A DNA stretch of 64,000 nucleotides from Glycomyces lechevalierae. Its GTDB lineage: Bacteria > Actinomycetota > Actinomycetes > Mycobacteriales > Micromonosporaceae. The stretch lies in the NCBI RefSeq assembly GCF_027622945.1, contig NZ_JAPZVQ010000005.1, positions 196,040 to 260,039 on the forward strand, read 5' to 3'. The notes beneath the pieces are model-generated. The model made no database searches. It had not been told where the DNA came from and worked only from the letters and a program-made list of their open reading frames with translations. Positions 26,385-34,541 of this stretch are shown piece by piece; position 1 is the first letter of the stretch; every line of letters starts with the position of its first letter. Made by a program: the position numbers and the translations under genes.

Positions 26385-27293
26385 CTACAGCAGCGGCTCG
26401 AGCTCGACGGCGGCGACGCGCAGGCGGCGCGTGAGCTCCGGCCAGGAGGTGCGGATCTCCTCGAGCGGCAGCGCGACCGCGAAGACGATGCGCTCGCTCG
26501 GGGTGTCCCCGACGCGGACGACGACGCCGGCGCAGCCGACCCCTTCGCGGAACTGGCCCATCTCGGCGTAGACCCCGGACTCGCCGTAGACGGCGAGGTC
26601 GTATTCGAGGGCGTCCGGTTCGACGAGGGTGCGGCGCGTGAACGGGCGCATCCCGGCGGATTTGAGGAAGCGGTTGCGTTCGTGCGGCTGCAGCGTGGCG
26701 AGGAGGGCCTTGCCGAGCGCGGTGGCGTGCGCGCCGTCGTCGAAGCCGACGATGAGCTCTTCCACGTGCGGGCTGCGCTGGCCCTCGATCACGTCCGTGA
26801 CGGCCGGGCGGCCCTCCACGAAGCGGGCGATGAAGGTGGAGTAGCCGGTCTCGTTCGACATGCGGCGCATGAACTCGCCGCAGGTGCTCGGCCCGGCGAT
26901 CGCGCGGGTGAGCTCGGAGTAGCGGTCGGAGACCTCGAGGCCGAGCGTGTAGCGGCCGTTCTCGTCCCGGCGCAGGTACCGCTCGTAGACGAGCGTGCGC
27001 AGGAGGTTGTAGGCGGTGGCCCGGTTCAGGCCGCATTCGAAGGCGATGCGCGGGGCGGTGACGCCGGAGGGGTGGTTGCCCACGAGCTCCATGATGCGCA
27101 GTGCCCTCTGGACGCTCTGGATCATCTTGGTCGGCTCGCCTTGCGCGGCCGCGAAGGCGCCGGCGGCCGAGGCCTTGGCGGGCTTGCGGTCCGGAGGCGC
27201 GGGCCGGTTCCTGGTGTCCCGCTGTCGGGGCGCGCTCTTGTAGTTCGGGACGCCGCCTTGCGGCTCGTCCCCTGGTCGCCGCTGCTCCACCAT
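26385..27293 (-). CDS. IclR-family transcriptional regulator
   Basis: A 302-residue protein. An N-terminal arm (about 50 residues, Pro/Ala/Lys-rich) precedes the winged helix IQSVQRALRIMELV...GVTAPRIAFECGLNRATAYNLLRTL, and then the GAF-like IclR effector domain (DGAHATALGKALLATL, AGVVVRVGD). ATG 27293 follows GGAGCGG; the frame stays open to 27398. It is divergent from an MFS transporter, its likely target. The effector is unknown. Confidence 0.92.
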   Translation of the reverse strand: MVEQRRPGDEPQGGVPNYKSAPRQRDTRNRPAPPDRKPAKASAAGAFAAAQGEPTKMIQSVQRALRIMELVGNHPSGVTAPRIAFECGLNRATAYNLLRTLVYERYLRRDENGRYTLGLEVSDRYSELTRAIAGPSTCGEFMRRMSNETGYSTFIARFVEGRPAVTDVIEGQRSPHVEELIVGFDDGAHATALGKALLATLQPHERNRFLKSAGMRPFTRRTLVEPDALEYDLAVYGESGVYAEMGQFREGVGCAGVVVRVGDTPSERIVFAVALPLEEIRTSWPELTRRLRVAAVELEPLL

Positions 27294-27534
27294 GCCGCCG
27301 CTCCAATTTGCACCAGTTGATCCGACTGTCGGCACCGGGTGTGGCGCCGGTCGAACCGGCCGTGATCTAACTATATAAACAACAGCCGGTTGCGTCACGG
27401 TCGCATACGGGGCAGTATCTATGTGTCAGCACCGTTCGCGGTCCGGCTTCCGCCGGTCGCGGACAACCCGCGACGGCGGCGTCGAGTCCCCACCAAACTT
27501 CCTCGTCGCCGTCGCGGAACATTCGAATAAACGT

Positions 27535-27570
27535 AACGCGGCGGCTCCCTCCCACCAGGGCCGCCGCGTT
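27535..27570. terminator. Orphan terminator-like hairpin in the IclR-MFS gap
   Basis: AACGCGGCGGC / GCCGCCGCGTT, an 11-bp perfect stem with a 14-base loop. It is followed by TCGTTTCC on the plus strand and ACGTTTATTCG on the minus strand. No annotated gene ends here. Confidence 0.6.
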
Positions 27571-27764
27571 TCGTTTCCCCCTGAGACCTTATGGGCCGGA
27601 AAGCGATACGGCGGTTCTGAAGGGAACCAGTCGTCATCCAGTGGTGCTGTCGTACAGACGCAACGGTCGCACACACTACGTGTCGGAGTCAAGACAGAGC
27701 CGAGACAGATCACGCGGACGAGGGACGAACCTTCACGTTTCACCACGCGCAAGAACGAGACTGG

Positions 27765-27775
27765 TTATCAGATAA
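27765..27775. promoter_or_regulatory. TTATCAGATAA palindrome before the MFS gene
   Basis: An 11-bp palindrome, TTATC-A-GATAA, ending 19 bases upstream of the GTG at 27795. It may be the IclR operator or part of the promoter. Confidence 0.35.
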
Positions 27776-27794
27776 GCGGAGTACGGTTGCCATC

Positions 27795-28961
27795 GTGTCC
27801 ACCTCCGCACCAGCTCGTCCGAAAACCTCCACCACGGTCACCGCCGCCATGACCGTCCAGGTCGCCGCCGTCCTCCCGCTCTTCCTCTTCGGCGGCCTCG
27901 CCGTGCAGATCACCGGCGAACTCGGCATGGGCCTCAGCGCGATCGGCTGGATCTCGGGCATCTACTTCACCGTCACCGCGGTCACCACCGTCCCCTCAGG
28001 GCGGCTCGTCGACCGCTTCGGCGCGCTCGTCACCGCCAGGGTCGCCATCGCGATGTCCGCCGCCGGGCTCCTCGGCATCGCCGCCTTCGCACACGACCCG
28101 GTCGTGCTCACCGTCTTCATGGTCCTGTGCGCACCCGCCAACGGACTCGGGCAGCTCGCCTCCAACACGGTCCTCAGCGAATGGGCGCCGCAGGGCCGCC
28201 GCGGGCTCCTCTTCGGCGCCAAGCAGGCCTCGGTGCCGCTGTGCACCATGCTCGGCGGCGCGAGCGTCCCGCTCGTCGCGCTGACCCTCGGCTGGCGGTG
28301 GGCCTTCGTCATCGGCGCCGGGCTCGTGCTCCTCGCGCTCGTCCCCCTCGCCGGGCTCGGACGGCCCGCCGTGCGGCCCAAGACCAAAGGCGCGCGCTCC
28401 TTCGACCCGCAGCTCGTGCTGTTCGCGGTCGCGACCTTCCTCGGGGCGCTCGCGGCGACGCCGATCGGCTCATTCGTCACCACGTTCACCGTCGACGTGG
28501 GCGGCTCCGAGAGCTACGCGGGCCTCGTGCTCATGATCGGCGGCATCGCGGGCGTCATCGGCCGCACCGGGTTCGGCGCGCTCGCAGACGTGCGCAAGGG
28601 CGGCGAGTTCACGATCATCGCGCTCATGCTCGCCGCCGGGGCCGCGGGCGTCGCCACGTACCTGTTCGAACTGCCGTGGCTGCTGCCGTTCGGCACCGCC
28701 GCCGCGTACGGGCTGGGCTGGGCCTGGCCCGGACTGATGAACCACGCGGTGGTGCAGCGGTACGCGGACGCGCCCGCGCTGGCGACCTCGGTGACCCAGA
28801 CGGGGGTCTTCCTCGGCGGCGCGGTGGGCCCGATCGGATTCGGCCTCATCGTGGACCACGCCGGGTGGGGCGTCGGCTGGACGGCGGCGGTCGCGGCGAT
28901 GGCGGCGTCGGCCCTGTTCATCGTCGCGGGCAGCATGGTCGGCAAACGCCTCGCGCATTGA
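27795..28961 (+). CDS. MFS transporter
   Basis: A 388-residue, 12-TM major facilitator. The motif-A-like loop is GRLVDRFGALVTARV, and the second half repeats it as GFGALADVRKGG. It has no signal peptide. GTG start. Divergent from an IclR regulator, suggesting uptake or efflux of a small organic acid or aromatic effector (inference). It is followed 77 bases later by the polyprenyl synthase gene, which has its own GTG start. Confidence 0.88.
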   Translation: MSTSAPARPKTSTTVTAAMTVQVAAVLPLFLFGGLAVQITGELGMGLSAIGWISGIYFTVTAVTTVPSGRLVDRFGALVTARVAIAMSAAGLLGIAAFAHDPVVLTVFMVLCAPANGLGQLASNTVLSEWAPQGRRGLLFGAKQASVPLCTMLGGASVPLVALTLGWRWAFVIGAGLVLLALVPLAGLGRPAVRPKTKGARSFDPQLVLFAVATFLGALAATPIGSFVTTFTVDVGGSESYAGLVLMIGGIAGVIGRTGFGALADVRKGGEFTIIALMLAAGAAGVATYLFELPWLLPFGTAAAYGLGWAWPGLMNHAVVQRYADAPALATSVTQTGVFLGGAVGPIGFGLIVDHAGWGVGWTAAVAAMAASALFIVAGSMVGKRLAH

Positions 28962-29038
28962 CGTTCCTCGTTGCGGCGCGCGCGACTCCCTCATCCCGTG
29001 CCGAGCGGTCCGGGGCGTTCACACGATAAGGTGAGGCT

Positions 29039-30034
29039 GTGGTGACCACCCGACGCGCCCAGACCGCGCTGACCTTCTCCGACGAGGCCTTCGCCGAAGC
29101 CATCCGCGCTTCCCTCGAGCTCGTCGAGGAACGACTGCTCAAAGCCGTCGACACCGACCAGCCGCTGCTGCGCCAGTCCGGGTCCCACCTCATCCGCGCC
29201 GGCGGGAAGCGCTTCCGCCCGATGCTCACGCTCGCGTGCGCGCACCTCGGCGACCCGGCCCGGCCCGGGATCCTCGACGCCGCCGTCGCGCTGGAGCTGA
29301 CGCACCTCGCGACGCTGTACCACGACGACGTCATGGACGAGGCCGCCGTGCGCCGCGGCGCCCCGAGCGCCAACGCCCGCTGGGACAACTCGGTCGCGAT
29401 CCTCACCGGCGACTACCTGTTCAGCCAGGCCGCGCAGATGATGGCCGACCTCGGCATCGACGCCGTGCGCCTCCAGGCCGCGACGTTCGCGCGGCTCGTG
29501 CGCGGCCAGATCAACGAGACCATGCCGCAGCCCGAGGGCGTCGACCCGGTCGAATGGCACCTCGAGATCCTCTCGGAGAAGACCGGCTCGCTCATCGCCA
29601 CATGCGCCAAGTTCGGCGCGTGGTTCGCGGGCGCGACCGAGGAGACCATCGCGACCGCCGAGGAGTTCGGCGAGGTCATCGGCGTCGCGTTCCAGATCGC
29701 CGACGACATCATCGACATCGCCTCGGACTCGTCGGGGAAGACCCCGGGCACGGACCTCCTCGAAGGCGTGCCGACGCTCCCGGTGATCTACGCGCTCGCC
29801 GACGACGACCCGGCGGACGCGCGCCTGCGCGAGCTCGTCGCCGGTCCCGTCCCCGAGGCGGATCTCCAAGAGGCCCTTGAACTCCTGCGCGGGTCGAAGG
29901 CCCTCGAGCAGGCCAAGGCGACGCTGCTGCAGTACCAGGAGCGGGCCCGCGCCCTCGCGAAATCCCTTCCGGAGGGCCCGGCCCAGAAGGCCCTGGTCGA
30001 CATCTGCGACTACATGATCGAGCGCGACGCCTAG
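29039..30034 (+). CDS. Long-chain polyprenyl diphosphate synthase (menaquinone side chain)
   Basis: A 331-residue all-trans prenyltransferase. The first Asp-rich motif YHDDVMD is at about 95-100 and the second, ADDIID, at about 221-226; GGKRFRP binds IPP. The small residues before the first motif suggest a long product, as in hepta-, octa- or nonaprenyl synthases. Its neighbourhood (menJ, menG, nuo) points to the menaquinone tail. It begins GTGGTG; either GTG could be used. Its stop overlaps the convergent vapC stop (CTAG). Confidence 0.92.
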   Translation: MVTTRRAQTALTFSDEAFAEAIRASLELVEERLLKAVDTDQPLLRQSGSHLIRAGGKRFRPMLTLACAHLGDPARPGILDAAVALELTHLATLYHDDVMDEAAVRRGAPSANARWDNSVAILTGDYLFSQAAQMMADLGIDAVRLQAATFARLVRGQINETMPQPEGVDPVEWHLEILSEKTGSLIATCAKFGAWFAGATEETIATAEEFGEVIGVAFQIADDIIDIASDSSGKTPGTDLLEGVPTLPVIYALADDDPADARLRELVAGPVPEADLQEALELLRGSKALEQAKATLLQYQERARALAKSLPEGPAQKALVDICDYMIERDA

Positions 30035-30429
30035 ACCCCTACGACCCGCACCAGGGACTCAAGTCCCTTGAAGTCCTCCGGATTGCGTGTGTAGAGCGGC
30101 AGCTCGTGCACCGATGCGACGGCTGCGATCATGAGGTCCATCTGGCGGGGCTTCGGCGAACGCCCCTGTTCGACCGTCAAGGTCGCGAGCGTGCCGAATC
30201 GGCTGGCGGCCTCACCGTCGTAAGGCAACGGTTCGAACTCGTCAATGGCGGAGTTGAGTACCTCCAACCGAAGGGCACGCGAGGTCGCGGTCCGCGCCAT
30301 CGCAACGCCTTGGTGAAGCTCGGTCAGCGTGATCGCCGTCAGTTCTGGTATCGCGGGCAGCAGTTTCGGGTCGATCTCGACCACATCGATGTAGGTGCAG
30401 GTGTCCAGCACTCCGCGAGGCTCGGTCAC
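30031..30429 (-). CDS. vapC: VapC-like PIN-domain ribonuclease toxin
   Basis: A 132-residue PIN protein. The acidic catalytic residues are in GVLDTCTYID (Asp9), TLTELHQG (Glu), RQMDLMIAAVA (Asp) and NPEDFKG (Asp). GTG 30429 overlaps the antitoxin stop (GTGA), the usual arrangement for toxin-antitoxin pairs. It is expected to cleave RNA, often tRNA, when released from VapB. It shares its stop region with the convergent polyprenyl synthase. Confidence 0.93.
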   Translation of the reverse strand: MTEPRGVLDTCTYIDVVEIDPKLLPAIPELTAITLTELHQGVAMARTATSRALRLEVLNSAIDEFEPLPYDGEAASRFGTLATLTVEQGRSPKPRQMDLMIAAVASVHELPLYTRNPEDFKGLESLVRVVGV

Positions 30430-30695
30430 TTTCGCTCCCAAGGATCGCTGTCGCCGAGGCGGTTCTCCCCGAAGAACTCGTCCGCTTCAGCACGCATCTC
30501 CGCGTAATCGATCTTCGGAAGACGCTTGTGACGCTCGATCAACTCGGCGGTAGTAAGCCTGCGCCGACGGCTTACTGGTCGCACCTCCGCGACTTCGACG
30601 CCGTTGCGGGTGATGACGAAACTCTGCCCCGCCTCGACAGCGGTCATGACCGCGGCGGAATTGTTGCGAAACTCGCGCTGTGTGATCGTCTCCAT
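30426..30695 (-). CDS. vapB: Phd/YefM-type antitoxin (VapB)
   Basis: An 89-residue antitoxin. The N-terminal DNA-binding fold is ITQREFRNNSAAVMTAVEAGQSFVITRNGVEVAEV, typical of Phd proteins. The C-terminal part (LPKIDYAEMRAEADEFFG) should wrap the toxin. It is translated just ahead of vapC with a 4-base overlap. Autorepression by the complex is usual for the family. Confidence 0.93.
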   Translation of the reverse strand: METITQREFRNNSAAVMTAVEAGQSFVITRNGVEVAEVRPVSRRRRLTTAELIERHKRLPKIDYAEMRAEADEFFGENRLGDSDPWERK

Positions 30696-30727
30696 ACCCC
30701 CAATGTAGCACGACGAGACACGTTGGG

Positions 30728-30895
30728 CTACGGACTTGAGCGGCCGTCGCGCCCTACCGCCTTGGCTGCGGCTTCGCGGAGACGCCGTTTGGCCTCCTCA
30801 TGCTCGACCGGTTGCGCGTCTCCGGCTCGGGCGATCCGGTTGCGGAGGATGGCGATCGTGTCCTCCAAGTCTTCCCGTCGGTGCTTCGGCCTCAT
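30728..30895 (-). CDS. Small basic protein coupled to the TetR gene
   Basis: A 55-residue ORF, MRPKHRREDLEDTIAILR... ending GRDGRSSP. It is helical and charged. Its ATG overlaps the upstream TetR stop (ATGA), so it is translated with the MFS-TetR operon. No family recognised; it may be a real small protein or a translated tail. Confidence 0.55.
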   Translation of the reverse strand: MRPKHRREDLEDTIAILRNRIARAGDAQPVEHEEAKRRLREAAAKAVGRDGRSSP

Positions 30896-31482
30896 AGCGG
30901 GGCGCCCGCTTCGAGGTGCGCGAGGCAGCGGTCCATCGTGGCCGCGAGGTCGTCCTTGCCGCCGTCGGTCTCGGCCCAGGCGCTGATGGCCACGGTCCAC
31001 GAGGTGACGATGAGGGCCGTGAAGTGGCGGATCTCGAGGTCGCCGGGCGAGCGGCCGGTGCGTTCGGCGACCATGCGGGCGAGCAGTTCCTCGGTGGCGA
31101 CCGTCTGCTGGACCTGCCTGGCGCGCAGGGCCGGGACGGCGAAGATCATGCGGACGCGGCGGCGCACGCGTTCGATGTCCGCGTCGGTGAACTCGGCGAA
31201 GAGGACGCTGAGGACGGCGCGCAGCGCGTCGAGGGGGGCGTCGTCCGCGGACTGGCTCTCGAACACGTTGACGATGAGCGGGTCGTACTCGTCCTGGACG
31301 ACCACGTCCTCCTTCGTCGGGAAGTAGCGGTAGAAGGTCGAGGGGGAGACCCCTGCGGCTTCGGCGATCTGCTCGATCGTCGTCGCGTCGTAGCCGTGCT
31401 CGTCGAAGAGCCGCAGGGCCTCCTCCTGCAACCGGTGCAGGGTCTCGATCTTCTTGCGCTCACGCAGCCCGGGACGGTTCAT
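30892..31482 (-). CDS. TetR/AcrR-family regulator
   Basis: A 196-residue protein with the N-terminal HTH QEEALRLFDEHGYDATTIEQIAEAAGVSPSTFYRYFPTKEDVV and an all-helical ligand domain. ATG 31482 lies inside the 3' end of the MFS gene (23-base overlap), so the transporter and its regulator are one transcript. The large nested dyad upstream of the MFS gene (32995-33036) is the likely operator. Ligand unknown; a drug-like compound exported by the MFS pump is typical. Confidence 0.92.
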   Translation of the reverse strand: MNRPGLRERKKIETLHRLQEEALRLFDEHGYDATTIEQIAEAAGVSPSTFYRYFPTKEDVVVQDEYDPLIVNVFESQSADDAPLDALRAVLSVLFAEFTDADIERVRRRVRMIFAVPALRARQVQQTVATEELLARMVAERTGRSPGDLEIRHFTALIVTSWTVAISAWAETDGGKDDLAATMDRCLAHLEAGAPL

Positions 31483-32986
31483 GCTGCGATTGTGCCTCTT
31501 CGGCTCCCGGGTGCTTCGGGAACCTCGGGCCGGCCGCGCACGCGACCACGACGGCGAGCACCGCGCAGACCAGGAACACCGCGCCCATGCCGTCCGTGAA
31601 CGCGTCGAACGCCTGCTGCGCCGTCTCGGGCGAGCCGAGCGCTTCGGCGACGGCGGCGGCGCCGGCCACGGAGTCCTCCGCGGCGTGGGCGGCCTCGGGC
31701 GGGAGCGGCGGCAGGTCGAGCTCGGAGCGGTAGACGCTGGAGGCGATCGACCCGAAGACGGCAACGCCGATCGCGCCGCCGGTCTGGCGCAGGGTCTGCA
31801 TCAGGGCCGAGCCGATCGCGGCGCGGTCGGGCGGCAGGGCGGCGAGGACCGCGTCCGTGGCGGGCACGAGCGAGAGCCCGAAGCCGGCGCCGAGGACCGC
31901 GAGCCAGATCGCGACGAGCCCGAAGCCCGTGCCCGGGTCGGTGGCGGTGGCGAGCGCGCACCCGGCGGCGGAGAGGACCAGGCCCGCGATGACGGTGAAC
32001 CGGTACCCGAACCGGGCGGCCAGGCGTTCCGCGCCGAGCCCGCCGACCATGAGCCCGCCGATCATCGGCAGCAGCCGCAGGCCCGTGCCGAAGGCGCTGT
32101 GCCCCTCGACGATCTGGAGGTATTGCGGCACAAGGAAGAGCGCGCCCATCATGAGCATCGAGGCGGCCGTGGCGATCATCGAGCCCCACAGGAACGCCCG
32201 GTCCTTGAACAGGCCGAGGTCGACCATCGGTTCGGGAGACCGGACCTGCGAGGCGACGAAGGCCGCGATGAGCGCGAGCCCGCCGAGGCACCCGATGAGC
32301 GTCGAGGCCGAGAGCCACCCGTCGACGGGCGCTTCGATGACCCCGTAGACCAGGGCGGCCAGCCCGACCACGGCCGCGAGGGTCGCGAAGAGGTGCAGCT
32401 TCGGCGCGTTGCGGTCGGTGGACTCGGGGAGCAGGAACGCGATGGCGAAGAAGCCGATCACGATGAGCGGCAGGTTGATGAGGAAGACCGAGCCCCACCA
32501 GTAGTGCTCGAGGAGCCAGCCGCCGAGGAGCGGGCCGAGCGGCAGCCCGACCGCCATGCCGGCGGTCAGGAGCGCGACGGCGCGGGTGCGTTCGGCGCCT
32601 TGGAACATGCTGGGCACCACCGCGATCGAGACGGGCATGACCACGGCCGCGCCGACGCCCATGAGGGCGCGGGCGGCGATGAGCACGCCCACCGAGTCGG
32701 CGATCGTCGCGAGGCCGCAGGCCAGGCCGAAGATCGCGAGGCCGGCGAGGAGGACCTTCTTGCGTCCGAGCCGGTCGCCGAGGATGCCTGCGGGCAGGAG
32801 CAGCGCCGCCAGCGCGACGATGAACGCGTCGACGATCCACTGCAGGTCCGCGGTCGAGGCGTCGAGGTCGACGGCGAGGGTCGGCAGGGCGACGTTGAGG
32901 ATCGTGATGTCGAGGCCCACGACGAGCAGGCCGAACAGGAGCGAGAGGAGGGCCCACCAGCGACGGCGGGCGGATACGGGTGCCAT
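31460..32986 (-). CDS. DHA2-family MFS drug efflux transporter (14 TM)
   Basis: A 508-residue membrane protein resembling EmrB/QacA-type transporters. It has LLFGLLVVGLDITILNVALP (first helix with the DITI/VNVALP pattern), motif A GILGDRLGRKK and motif C ALLTAGMAVGLPLGPLLGGWL. It is first in an operon with a TetR regulator and a 55-residue ORF. The length and 14-segment profile fit DHA2. Confidence 0.93.
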   Translation of the reverse strand: MAPVSARRRWWALLSLLFGLLVVGLDITILNVALPTLAVDLDASTADLQWIVDAFIVALAALLLPAGILGDRLGRKKVLLAGLAIFGLACGLATIADSVGVLIAARALMGVGAAVVMPVSIAVVPSMFQGAERTRAVALLTAGMAVGLPLGPLLGGWLLEHYWWGSVFLINLPLIVIGFFAIAFLLPESTDRNAPKLHLFATLAAVVGLAALVYGVIEAPVDGWLSASTLIGCLGGLALIAAFVASQVRSPEPMVDLGLFKDRAFLWGSMIATAASMLMMGALFLVPQYLQIVEGHSAFGTGLRLLPMIGGLMVGGLGAERLAARFGYRFTVIAGLVLSAAGCALATATDPGTGFGLVAIWLAVLGAGFGLSLVPATDAVLAALPPDRAAIGSALMQTLRQTGGAIGVAVFGSIASSVYRSELDLPPLPPEAAHAAEDSVAGAAAVAEALGSPETAQQAFDAFTDGMGAVFLVCAVLAVVVACAAGPRFPKHPGAEEAQSQHEPSRAA

Positions 32987-32994
32987 GGCGCCTC

Positions 32995-33036
32995 AATTCT
33001 GGAAGTTACTGTCATTTGACAGTAGCTATCAGAATT
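32995..33036. promoter_or_regulatory. Nested 42-bp dyad: operator of the MFS-TetR operon
   Basis: The inner TACTGTCA-TT-TGACAGTA (33007-33024) is framed by AATTCTG (32995-33001) and CAGAATT (33030-33036), all sharing one centre at 33015.5. It starts 9 bases upstream of the MFS ATG at 32986, so a bound repressor would cover promoter and start region. Confidence 0.85.
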
Positions 33037-33267
33037 TCGGCTGTCAAGGGTGCCCGAACTGTGTCCGGATCGTTCGTGTTCTGGATCGCACCGGTTCCCT
33101 GCGGGTAGTCGGGGTTCGCTATCGTTCAAAGGTCGCTGTCCCCAGGAAGCGGCGCCCTCCGCCACGGCGAAGCTTGCGAGCCGTGCCAACGCTTGAGTGT
33201 TCCGGTGTCGACCCGTGGTCCGCCGGGCGATCCTTCGGCGCGCATCCGCGGCCGAGAAGGGAGCGCA

Positions 33268-33816
33268 GTGCGACCCAGACACACCGGGCCCTCTGCCAAG
33301 CCGAAGTCCGTCCTCGCCGCGCAAGGCGTCATCTGGCTCCAGTTCGCGGCCATCGTGCTGCTCTACTCGATCGGCGTGCGGTTCCTCTTCGACGCGACGC
33401 GGTCGACCTCCAGCCACGACACGATGCTCGACGTCATCGGCTCGATCGACCTCGAACGCCTCGTCACGATCCTGCTCAGCGTCGCCGTCACGGTCTCGAT
33501 GCCGTTCATCGCGACGCGCCTCGGCCGCCGCCGCGCCCACGCGGTCACGGCCGCGTGGTGGGCCCTCGCGATCGTCCCCGCCGCGATGTACCTGTGGATC
33601 CTCGGCCGCGCCTACTTCGCGACCTTCCCCGATGAGGCCCCGTTCTTCCTCAGCGCCGCCGCGATGCTCGTCGTCTGCGGCTCCTTCCCCACCGCGACCC
33701 TCCTGCTCCTGCGCACCAAGGCCGCCAAGGCCTGGTTCGCCGCCGAAGAGCTGTTCGAGGAGATCGACCGCGAGCTCTCCGAGACCGGGGAACTCGAAGC
33801 GGTCAACGCCCGCTAA
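33268..33816 (+). CDS. Small integral membrane protein, unknown function
   Basis: A 182-residue protein with four hydrophobic segments (near 20-40, 70-90, 105-125 and 135-155 by composition) and a charged C-terminal helix (AAKAWFAAEELFEEIDRELSE). No family recognised. The GTG at 33268 follows GAAGGGAG; an upstream start at 33193 would add a proline-rich stretch without a ribosome site. A strong terminator follows. Confidence 0.7.
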   Translation: MRPRHTGPSAKPKSVLAAQGVIWLQFAAIVLLYSIGVRFLFDATRSTSSHDTMLDVIGSIDLERLVTILLSVAVTVSMPFIATRLGRRRAHAVTAAWWALAIVPAAMYLWILGRAYFATFPDEAPFFLSAAAMLVVCGSFPTATLLLLRTKAAKAWFAAEELFEEIDRELSETGELEAVNAR

Positions 33817-33830
33817 GACGCATGGAGAGA

Positions 33831-33856
33831 AAGCCGCGGAGCACGCTCCGCGGCTT
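33831..33856. terminator. Bidirectional intrinsic terminator
   Basis: AAGCCGCGGAGC-AC-GCTCCGCGGCTT followed by TTT on the plus strand and TCTCTCC on the minus strand, between the convergent membrane-protein and TetR genes. Confidence 0.9.
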
Positions 33857-33864
33857 TTTCGCGT

Positions 33865-34452
33865 TCAAGGAGCAGGGGTGGCGAGGGTCGTGGCGGCCTT
33901 GCGGAGGGCGGTCCGCGGGGAGTCTTCGGCGGTGGCGTGGGCGTGCATCATGCGGGCCATCTGCGGGACGGCGTACCACCAGCCGGCGAGGGCGAGGATG
34001 AGGAACGCGAGGTCGGCGGGGGCGAGGTGGTCGCTGATGCGGCGGGCCCGCTGGGCTTCGGCGAAGACGGCGACCTTAGCGCGGTAGTAGTCGGTGCGGG
34101 CCTCTTCGTCGGGGACTTCGGGGAGGTCGGTGAGGGCTTCCCAGAGGAGCAGGCGGGTGAGCTCGGGGTGCTCGGAGTGGTAGTCGTAGACGTCGGCCGC
34201 GTAGTCGCCGACCGCTTCGGGGCCTTCGAGGGCGGTGAGGGGGACGGCGGCGGCGACCTTGTTCAGCTCGTCCGCGAGGACGGTGGCGAAGAGCTGGGAC
34301 TTGTCGCCGAAGTAGCTGTAGAGCCGCTCCTTGTTGACGCCGGCGCGGCGGGCGACGCGCTCCATGGTGGTGCCGCCGAGCCCGTGCTCGGCGAATTCCG
34401 CGACGGCGGCTTCCTTGAGCTTGCGCTTGGTCTCAGCGGTGTTCCAGGCCAT
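33865..34452 (-). CDS. TetR/AcrR-family regulator
   Basis: A 195-residue protein with the HTH AAVAEFAEHGLGGTTMERVARRAGVNKERLYSYFGDKSQLF and a C-terminal TetR_C-like helical domain. ATG 34452 begins MAWNTAETKRKLK; the frame is open to 34515 but crosses the operators. Divergent from a secreted protein gene, with two matching TCCAACG-N4-CGTTGGA sites in the 89-bp gap, so it probably represses both genes (inference). Confidence 0.92.
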   Translation of the reverse strand: MAWNTAETKRKLKEAAVAEFAEHGLGGTTMERVARRAGVNKERLYSYFGDKSQLFATVLADELNKVAAAVPLTALEGPEAVGDYAADVYDYHSEHPELTRLLLWEALTDLPEVPDEEARTDYYRAKVAVFAEAQRARRISDHLAPADLAFLILALAGWWYAVPQMARMMHAHATAEDSPRTALRKAATTLATPAP

Positions 34453-34464
34453 GCGGGAATCATA

Positions 34465-34482
34465 TCCAACGGTTGCGTTGAA
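34465..34482. promoter_or_regulatory. TetR operator copy 1
   Basis: TCCAACG-GTTG-CGTTGAA, an 18-bp dyad with one mismatch, 13 bases upstream of the TetR start. Confidence 0.75.
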
Positions 34483-34510
34483 ATCCATCCACGCTATGCT
34501 TATACTCAAC

Positions 34511-34528
34511 TCCAACGTTTCCGTTGGA
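34511..34528. promoter_or_regulatory. TetR operator copy 2
   Basis: TCCAACG-TTTC-CGTTGGA, a perfect 7-4-7 dyad, 46 bp from copy 1 and 13 bases upstream of the secreted-protein start. Confidence 0.8.
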
Positions 34529-34541
34529 AGGAGCAGACCGA

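Larger units (their letters stand above)
27294..27794. other. 500-bp divergent intergenic region between IclR and MFS genes
   Basis: Lower GC than its surroundings near the IclR side (TATATAA around 27373-27379). It contains the strong hairpin at 27535-27570 and TTATC-A-GATAA (27765-27775) just before the MFS start. Open frames on both strands here lack ribosome sites and codon bias. A small RNA or leader is possible because of the orphan terminator-like hairpin. Confidence 0.45.

Noticed and set aside
27535..27570. T-box riboswitch
   Set aside because: Some terminator-like sequence is present, but no specifier loop or T-box core could be found, and the flanking genes are not amino-acid related.
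27421..27852. Overlapping ORFs in the IclR-MFS gap
   Set aside because: They cross the MFS start and the hairpin, with no codon bias.
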